Shown: one piece after another, positions 58,918 through 64,000 of the stretch | How the letters are laid out: every line of letters begins with the position of its first letter | How positions within the stretch are numbered: the stretch's first letter is position 1 | Assembly: GCF_016862275.1 (NCBI RefSeq) | Contig: NZ_BOMQ01000036.1 | Location: forward strand, 124,001 to 188,000 | Source: Actinoplanes nipponensis | Lineage (GTDB): Bacteria; Actinomycetota; Actinomycetes; Mycobacteriales; Micromonosporaceae | Reading direction: 5' to 3' | DNA: 64,000 bases | Made by a program: the position numbers and the translations under genes | Notes under the pieces: model-generated | The model's input: only the letters and a program-made list of their open reading frames with translations | Database searches by the model: none | Told to the model about the DNA's origin: nothing

Positions 58918-60057
58918 TCAGAGCCAGCCGTTGCGGCGGAACGCCCGGTAGAGCAGCACCGAGATGCCCAGCATGAGCAGGAAGACGACCGGATAGCCGT
59001 ACGGCCAGCTCTGCTCCGGCATGTGCACGAAGTTCATGCCCTCGACGCCGGCGACGGCCGTCCAGACCGTGGCGATGCCGGCCCAGGCCGCGATCTTGCG
59101 CATGTCGTTGTTCTGGTCGACCGTGACCTGGGCCAGCCGCGCTTGCAGGATGGAGTTCAGCAGGTCGTCGTACGAGGACACCTGCTCGACCGTCCGGGTC
59201 AGGTGGTCCTGCACGTCCCGGAAGTACCGCCGGATCTCCTTGGGGACCTGCCGGCTCTGCGGCGAGGTGATCGTGGCCAGCGGCCGCTGCAGCGGCACCA
59301 CCGCCCGGCGGAATTCCACGATCTCGCGCTTCATCTGGTAGATCTGCTGCACCGGGCTGCCGCTGTCGCGGGAGAACGCGCCCTCCTCGATGATGTCGAG
59401 GTCGGCCTCGACCTGGTCGGCCACCGCGATGTACGCGTCCACCACCCGGTCGGTCACCGCGTAGGCGACCGCCCACGGGCCCTGGGCGAGCAGCTCGCTG
59501 CGGGCTTCCATGTCGGCCCGCACCGGCGCCAGCCGCGCGGCGTCGCCGTGCCGGACCGTGATGACGAAGCGCTCGCCCACGAACAGCATCATCTGGCCGG
59601 TCTCGACCACCTGCGAGGTCTCGGTCAGCTCGCCGTGCGGCACGTAGCGGGCGGTCCGCAGCACCAGGAAGTGGACCGCGCCGAACTGCTCCAACTTGGG
59701 CCGCTGCTCGGCCTTGACCGCGTCCTCGACGGCCAACTCGTGCAGGTCGTACGTGCGCGCGACGGCGGCCATCTCGTCGGCCGTGGGCTCGTGCAGCCCC
59801 AGCCACACGAATGCGTTCTCCCGGCTGCACGCCTCGCGCAGCGCCTCGTCCGGGGTGAAGTCGCCCGGCTCGCGCTTGCCCTCGACGTAGACGCCGCAGT
59901 CCATCACGGCGCTGCCGTGATAGGGCCGGCCGGAGTCGTCGGGCCGGCCCTCGGGGGCGCCGAGGAACCGGTTCATCGCCCGGACCGGGGCGGTCCACGC
60001 CCGCGACAGCGACCGGTTCACACCGGTGCCCCGGTTGCGGCGCGCACTCTCGCTCAT
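58918..60057 (-). CDS. corA: CorA-family divalent cation (Mg/Co) transporter
   Basis: 379 residues from ATG 60057 with GGGGGAGG upstream; a further ATG at 60072 exists. A long soluble N-terminal domain (about 1-310) is followed by two C-terminal membrane helices. The signature GMN is in EGMNFVHMPE, just after the first helix. The EGAFSRDSGSPVQQIYQMKREIVEFRRAV-type stalk helix is also present. It mediates uptake of Mg2+ and Co2+ as a pentamer in the cytoplasmic membrane. Confidence 0.95.
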   Translation of the reverse strand: MSESARRNRGTGVNRSLSRAWTAPVRAMNRFLGAPEGRPDDSGRPYHGSAVMDCGVYVEGKREPGDFTPDEALREACSRENAFVWLGLHEPTADEMAAVARTYDLHELAVEDAVKAEQRPKLEQFGAVHFLVLRTARYVPHGELTETSQVVETGQMMLFVGERFVITVRHGDAARLAPVRADMEARSELLAQGPWAVAYAVTDRVVDAYIAVADQVEADLDIIEEGAFSRDSGSPVQQIYQMKREIVEFRRAVVPLQRPLATITSPQSRQVPKEIRRYFRDVQDHLTRTVEQVSSYDDLLNSILQARLAQVTVDQNNDMRKIAAWAGIATVWTAVAGVEGMNFVHMPEQSWPYGYPVVFLLMLGISVLLYRAFRRNGWL

Positions 60058-60368
60058 GGCTGCCTCCCCCAAAGGTGATGTCGGCTCGGCCCTCGTAGTG
60101 AGGCCCGCCCGAGGCTACGCCCGTTACCTTTCCGGCCGCGCCACACACCTGCGCCTCGGCAGGGTGGCGCCGGACGGACCGGCCGCATTTCGGGGGGTGA
60201 AGGTGCGATCGGCCCGCCCGGCGCCGGGGGGCGGGGGTGGGTGTCAACGCGCCGGGCCGCATGGTCATGCAGCCGGTGCAGCAGCATTGTGAGCCGAACG
60301 CCGGTCCTGGGGAAACCCGAGACCGGCGTTCGGAGCACAGTGTCGGAAACCCGACAGTCGGGCAGGTA
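60058..60368. other. Intergenic region between corA and aminotransferase gene
   Basis: About 310 bases. It contains the corA promoter region and the hairpin at 60296-60331. A shorter repeat around 60340-60362 may pair as well. No other feature. Confidence 0.5.
60296..60331 (-). terminator. Hairpin terminator after the aminotransferase gene
   Basis: An 11-bp perfect stem (60296-60306 with 60321-60331), about 40 bases beyond the aminotransferase stop on the minus strand. Confidence 0.7.
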
Positions 60369-61463
60369 TCAGGCGGAGACCTCGGCGATCGCCGCGGCGA
60401 GGCGGCGGACCCCCTCGTCGATCTGGTCGACCGTGACGGCCGAGAACGCCAGGCGTACGGACGACTTGCCCCCGTCCAGCAGGAAGTCGCTGCCCTTGAC
60501 GATGGCCACACCCTTCTTCATGGCCGCCGGGAACAGCTTGTCCACGTCCACCGAGGAAGGCAGGTCGACCCAGAGGAAGTAGCCGCCGTCCGGCTCGGTG
60601 AAGGTGGCGCCGGGGATGTGCTCCCGCAGCGAGGCGGCCAGGACCCGGGCCCGCTCGGCGAGGGCCGTGCTCACGGTCTGCACCGAGCGCTCGATGTCGC
60701 CGGAGACGCAGAACTGGTGCACGATCGCCTCGGACACCATGCCGGGCGAGATGTAGAGGTTGGTGGCCTTCTTCGCGATGGCGTCGATGAGGGCGGCCGG
60801 GCCGACCAGGTAACCGACGCGGACACCCGGGCACACCGTCTTGGTGAAGCTGGAGGCGTGCACGACCACGTTGTCGGTGTCCATCGACAGCATCGACGGC
60901 AGGGCGTCGCCGCGGAAGCGGATGTCCACGTACGGGTCGTCCTCGAAGATCGTGAAGCCGTACTCGACCGCCAGGCTCAACAGCGCCCGGCGCTTCTCCA
61001 GCGACAGCGTGACACCGGCCGGGTTCTGGTAGTTCGGGATGATGTGCGCGAGCTTCGGGCGCAGGCCCGCCTCGAGCATCCCCTTGAGCTCGGCGACGTC
61101 GATGCCGTCCGGCTCGATCGTCACCTGGTGCACCTTGCCACCCAGGTTCTGCAGGTTCAGCAAGGTGCGGTCGTAGGTCGGCTTCTCCACGATCACGTCG
61201 TCGCCGGCCTTGACCAGGTGGTTGAACAGGAAGGCGTCGGCCTGCAGGGAACCGTTCGTCACGATGACCTGGTCCGCGTCGACCCCGTGCTTGTCGGCGA
61301 TCCACTTGCGCAGCGGGACGTAACCGACGGAGGTGCCGTAGGCGGTCACGCCGGCCGGGTCGGCGTCGAAGGCCCGCGCGGCGGCGGCCTTGAGGCCCGC
61401 CACGTCGACGATGTCCAGGGACGGAGCCCCTCTTGCGAACGAGATCAGCTGCTCAGCGGTCAT
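60369..61463 (-). CDS. PLP-dependent aminotransferase (class I/II, MocR-C-terminal/2-aminoadipate-like)
   Basis: 364 residues. Fold type I features: ARGAPSLDIVDV, YGTSVGYVPLRKWIA, NGSLQADAFLFNHLV (cofactor phosphate region), PNYQNPAGVTLS (about 149-160, with the Asn that contacts PLP) and the Schiff-base lysine in HASSFTKTVCPGVRVGYLV. Absence of a DNA-binding domain makes it a free enzyme. The pattern is close to LysN/2-aminoadipate-type aminotransferases, but the substrate is not determined. It is divergent from the NUDIX gene. Confidence 0.88.
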   Translation of the reverse strand: MTAEQLISFARGAPSLDIVDVAGLKAAAARAFDADPAGVTAYGTSVGYVPLRKWIADKHGVDADQVIVTNGSLQADAFLFNHLVKAGDDVIVEKPTYDRTLLNLQNLGGKVHQVTIEPDGIDVAELKGMLEAGLRPKLAHIIPNYQNPAGVTLSLEKRRALLSLAVEYGFTIFEDDPYVDIRFRGDALPSMLSMDTDNVVVHASSFTKTVCPGVRVGYLVGPAALIDAIAKKATNLYISPGMVSEAIVHQFCVSGDIERSVQTVSTALAERARVLAASLREHIPGATFTEPDGGYFLWVDLPSSVDVDKLFPAAMKKGVAIVKGSDFLLDGGKSSVRLAFSAVTVDQIDEGVRRLAAAIAEVSA

Positions 61464-61501
61464 GCCCCAAGCTTACGAGCAGGCTCTATATCATTTTTCG
61501 C

Positions 61502-61951
61502 GTGTACCCCGACCCGCTGCTCGTCGCCGGAGCTCTCGTCGTGGACGACGACGGCCGCATTTTCTTCCAGCGCCGGTCACCGCAACGCAAGCTTTTCCCG
61601 AACTCCTGGGACATCGTCGGCGGCCACCTCGAACCGGGCGAAACGGTCGACGACGCGCTGCGCCGCGAGGTGCTCGAGGAGACCGGCTGGCGGGTGTCGG
61701 CCGTGCTCGCCCTGGTCGGCGACTACGCCTACACCGGCGACGACGGCCGGGACCGGCACGAAACCGACTTCCTCGTCCGGGTCGACGGCGACCTGGCCCG
61801 GCCCCGCCTGGAGGAGGGCAAGCACACGGAGTTCCGCTGGCTGGGCCCCGACGACCTGGCCGTGCTGGACGAGACCAGGGCCGTCGACGACGGGATGATC
61901 CGGCGGATCGCCGAGGACGGCTTCGCGGTCCTGCACACGCTCGGTATGTGA
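61502..61951 (+). CDS. NUDIX hydrolase
   Basis: 149 residues from GTG 61502. The Nudix box GHLEPGETVDDALRREVLEETGW (cited in parts; G-x5-E-x7-REVxEExGW) is at about 42-63. A leading WDIVGG and GDYAYTGDD follow the family. It hydrolyses nucleoside diphosphate-X compounds; its substrate is unknown. There is no ribosome binding site before the GTG, and the divergent start of the aminotransferase is only 38 bases away, so translation may be leaderless. Confidence 0.88.
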   Translation: MYPDPLLVAGALVVDDDGRIFFQRRSPQRKLFPNSWDIVGGHLEPGETVDDALRREVLEETGWRVSAVLALVGDYAYTGDDGRDRHETDFLVRVDGDLARPRLEEGKHTEFRWLGPDDLAVLDETRAVDDGMIRRIAEDGFAVLHTLGM

Positions 61952-62003
61952 GTCCACGGCTATCCTCGGCTGGCACGCCCCTCACTTCGGAAGGAACCAC
62001 CCC

Positions 62004-62735
62004 ATGATCGGTCTCGTACTCGCTGCCGGCGCCGGGCGCAGGCTGCGCCCGTACACCGACACGCTGCCGAAGGCGCTGGTGCCCGTGGACGGGGAGACCA
62101 CGATCATGGACATCTCCCTGCGTAACCTCGCGGCGGCCGGGCTGACGGACGTGACGATCGTGGTCGGCTACCGCGCCGAGGCGGTCGAGGAGCGCCAGGC
62201 GGGTTTCGAGCAGAAGTACGGCGTGAAGATCTCCCTGGTGCACAACGACAAGGCCGAGGAGTGGAACAACGCCTACTCGCTGTGGCTGGCGCGGGACCAC
62301 TTCGCCCAGGGCGCCCTGCTCGTCAACGGCGACACCGTGCACCCGATGAGCGTCGAGCAGACCCTGCTGGCCAACCGCGGCCCCGGCATCCTGCTCGCCA
62401 TCGACAATGTGAAGAAGCTGGCTGACGAGGAGATGAAGGCTGTCTTCTCGGCGGATGGCCGGCTGGAGAAGATCACGAAGCTGATGGAGCCCGCCGAGGC
62501 GTCGGGCGAGTACATCGGCGCCACGGTCATCGAGGCCGGTGCGGCCGCCGAGCTGGCCGACGCGCTCCGGACGACCTTCGAGCGCGACCCCAACCTCTAC
62601 TACGAGGACGGCTACCAGGAGTACGCCAACCGCGGCGGCGAGATCCGCGGCGCGGCGATCGGCGACATCCCCTGGGTCGAGGTGGACAACCACGACGACC
62701 TCGCCAAGGCGCGGGACATCGCATGCCGTTACTAG
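62004..62735 (+). CDS. Sugar-phosphate/alcohol-phosphate nucleotidyltransferase
   Basis: 243 residues from ATG 62004 with AAGGAA upstream. MIGLVLAAGAGRRLRPYTDTLPKALVPV is the nucleotide-binding start (LAAGxGxRLxP...PK). LVNGDTVH supplies the metal-binding Asp (about 108-115), and YYEDGYQEYANRG and PWVEVDNHDDLAKARDI complete a phosphocholine/inositol-phosphate-type cytidylyltransferase. It is first of a three-gene operon with a glycerol-1-phosphate dehydrogenase-like enzyme and a CDP-alcohol phosphatidyltransferase, so it probably makes the CDP-activated alcohol used by the third gene. Confidence 0.88.
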   Translation: MIGLVLAAGAGRRLRPYTDTLPKALVPVDGETTIMDISLRNLAAAGLTDVTIVVGYRAEAVEERQAGFEQKYGVKISLVHNDKAEEWNNAYSLWLARDHFAQGALLVNGDTVHPMSVEQTLLANRGPGILLAIDNVKKLADEEMKAVFSADGRLEKITKLMEPAEASGEYIGATVIEAGAAAELADALRTTFERDPNLYYEDGYQEYANRGGEIRGAAIGDIPWVEVDNHDDLAKARDIACRY

Positions 62736-63784
62736 CCCGCAGCGTCCAGACCCCGCTGCACATCGACGTGCGGCGGGGCGCGGTCGCGGACCTCGGCCGC
62801 ATCCTCGCCGACGGCCGGATCTCGGCCGGCGGCGACGTCGCCGTGGTGGTCGGCCCGGGTCAGGGTGAGCGGATCGCCGAGATGATCCGGCCGTCGCTGG
62901 GCTCGGCCGACGTCTACACGACCACCGGCGGCACCCTGGACGCCGCGCTGGAGCTGGCGGCGAAACTGCGCTCCCGGTCGTACGACGCGGTGGTCGGCAT
63001 CGGCGGCGGCAAGACCGTCGACGCGGCCAAGTACGCGGCCAACCGCTGGGGCATGCCGATGGTGTCGGTGGCGACCAGCCTGGCCAACGACGGCATCGCG
63101 TCCCCGGTGGCCAGCCTGATCAACGACGGGGTCAAGGGCTCCTACGGCGTGCACATCCCGTACGCGGTGATCGTCGACCTGGACTTCGTGGAGAACGGCC
63201 CGGACCGGGTCAACCGGGCCGGCATCGGCGACGTGATCAGCAACATCAGCGCGCTGGCCGACTGGGACCTGGGCCGCGAGGTGCGCGGCGAGCCGGTCGA
63301 CGGCCTGGCCGCGTCGCTGTCGCGGGTCGGCGCCGAGGCCATCCTCAACATGCCGGGCGACATGCAGGACGACGTCTTCGTCACGATCCTCGCCGAGGCG
63401 CTGATCTCCAGCGGCCTGGCCATGGCCGTCTGCGGCAGCAGCCGGCCGTGCAGCGGCGGCTGCCACGAGATCATCCACGCCACGGACACGCTGTTCCCGG
63501 GCACGGCCTCGCACGGCGAGCTGGCCGGTCTCGGCGCGCTGTTCTGCACGTTCCTGCGCGGCGACGAGCGGCGCTTCGCGCAGATGTCCGACTGCCTGGT
63601 GCGGCACAGCCTGCCCCGGACGGCGGCCGACGTGGGGCTGACCCGCGAGCAGCTGGCCGAGGTCGTCGACTTCGCGCCGCGGACCCGCCCCGACCGCTAC
63701 ACCATCCTCGAACACCTGGCGATGTCGCCGGACGAGATCCGCAGGAAGCTGGCCGACTATGACGACGCCGTCGCCGCCCGCTGA
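62723..63784 (+). CDS. sn-Glycerol-1-phosphate dehydrogenase-like iron-containing alcohol dehydrogenase
   Basis: 353 residues, overlapping the previous gene by 13 bases. NAD(P)-binding GIGGGKTVDAAKYAANRWG (about 91-109), SVATSLANDGIASPVASL (113-130), YAVIVDLDF, and metal-binding residues in SRPCSGGCHEIIHATD and ASHGELAGLG match the G1P dehydrogenase/AraM branch rather than ordinary alcohol dehydrogenases. It would reduce dihydroxyacetone phosphate to sn-glycerol-1-phosphate, the stereoisomer used by archaeal lipids and by some bacterial polymers. The pathway purpose in this organism is not known. Confidence 0.88.
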   Translation: MPLLARSVQTPLHIDVRRGAVADLGRILADGRISAGGDVAVVVGPGQGERIAEMIRPSLGSADVYTTTGGTLDAALELAAKLRSRSYDAVVGIGGGKTVDAAKYAANRWGMPMVSVATSLANDGIASPVASLINDGVKGSYGVHIPYAVIVDLDFVENGPDRVNRAGIGDVISNISALADWDLGREVRGEPVDGLAASLSRVGAEAILNMPGDMQDDVFVTILAEALISSGLAMAVCGSSRPCSGGCHEIIHATDTLFPGTASHGELAGLGALFCTFLRGDERRFAQMSDCLVRHSLPRTAADVGLTREQLAEVVDFAPRTRPDRYTILEHLAMSPDEIRRKLADYDDAVAAR

Positions 63785-64000
63785 GCCGACAGTGGACCGC
63801 CCACCCACCGCTGCCGACTACTACGGCGTGAACCGCGGGGGCGGGCTGTTCAGCGAGGCGGTCAGCCAGCGCCTGGGCGCCCGGATCTCGGTCTTCGCCC
63901 ACCGACACCGGCTCGCGCCGACCGTGCTGACCGTGGCCAACCTGGGGCTGAGCTGCCTGGTCTCGTTCGTCGTGGTGGCGGCGGCCGGCCCGGTCGCCGA
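63759..64000 (+). CDS. CDP-alcohol phosphatidyltransferase, N-terminal part
   Basis: Runs off the right edge, 80 residues visible. The start is ATG 63759, overlapping the dehydrogenase gene by 26 bases, with AGGAAG upstream. The start MTTPSPPAEPTVDRPPTAADYYGVNRGGG and LAPTVLTVANLGLS lead into the first membrane helix. The DG-x2-AR catalytic motif lies beyond the window, so the call rests on the N-terminal pattern and the operon partners. Confidence 0.75.
   Translation, partial: MTTPSPPAEPTVDRPPTAADYYGVNRGGGLFSEAVSQRLGARISVFAHRHRLAPTVLTVANLGLSCLVSFVVVAAAGPVA

Overview
The window is high-GC actinobacterial DNA. It shows GTG, TTG and possibly CTG starts, GC-rich hairpin terminators, a lone type VII secretion EccB gene, an IdeR/DmdR-type iron box, and SoxR genes whose cysteine-rich tails are typical of actinomycetes. 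A Micromonosporaceae-like soil organism is a reasonable inference, but there is no marker gene to prove it.

Region 1 (1-5321) looks like an old, decaying mobile island that stops at a tRNA-Arg(ACG). It holds a frameshifted tyrosine integrase, a frameshifted PPC-domain gene, a nuclease-like gene with an in-frame amber stop, and two intact-looking genes with PD-(D/E)XK nuclease motifs. Region 2 (5395-17480) is a surface-glycan cluster between two tRNA genes. A five-gene minus-strand operon encodes a hyaluronan-synthase/NodC-type GT2 synthase, two membrane-anchored polysaccharide deacetylases, a secreted jelly-roll-like protein and a nucleotide-sugar 6-dehydrogenase. Three plus-strand secreted proteins converge on it: two paralogues of the jelly-roll-like protein and a multidomain deacetylase. 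Together they suggest a deacetylated amino-sugar/uronic-acid exopolysaccharide.

Region 3 (17481-39670) is ordinary core or accessory genome. It includes tRNA-Ser(GCU), an EcsC-like protein, a CPBP protease, a flavohemoprotein, an XRE-peptide deformylase fusion, an FhuF-type iron-sulfur protein under an iron box, a GT-C-like membrane protein, a methyltransferase, a sensor kinase, an NlpC/P60 hydrolase and an ECF42-like sigma factor with its DGPF partner. It also includes a PARG-like protein, a SoxR/FMN-reductase pair, repeat-rich secreted proteins and a GH30-ricin glycosidase.

Region 4 (39743-48102) is an integrative element of about 8.4 kb in the 3' end of tRNA-Ser(UGA), bounded by an exact 31-bp direct repeat. 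It carries an integrase that has lost its catalytic tyrosine to a frameshift, an excisionase-like gene, a fragment of a DUF3987 gene, and an AT-richer three-gene cassette (OLD-like AAA ATPase, TOPRIM-like protein, DUF262 protein). That cassette is the best candidate in the window for an undescribed anti-phage system.

Region 5 (48103-64000) returns to chromosomal genes. It has a TmrB-like ATPase, a second SoxR divergent from a split transketolase, a thiolase, PH-domain and PASTA-like proteins, rhomboid, cyclophilin, EccB, CorA, an aminotransferase and a NUDIX hydrolase. The right edge carries a nucleotidyltransferase, a glycerol-1-phosphate-dehydrogenase-like enzyme and a CDP-alcohol phosphatidyltransferase that runs off the window.
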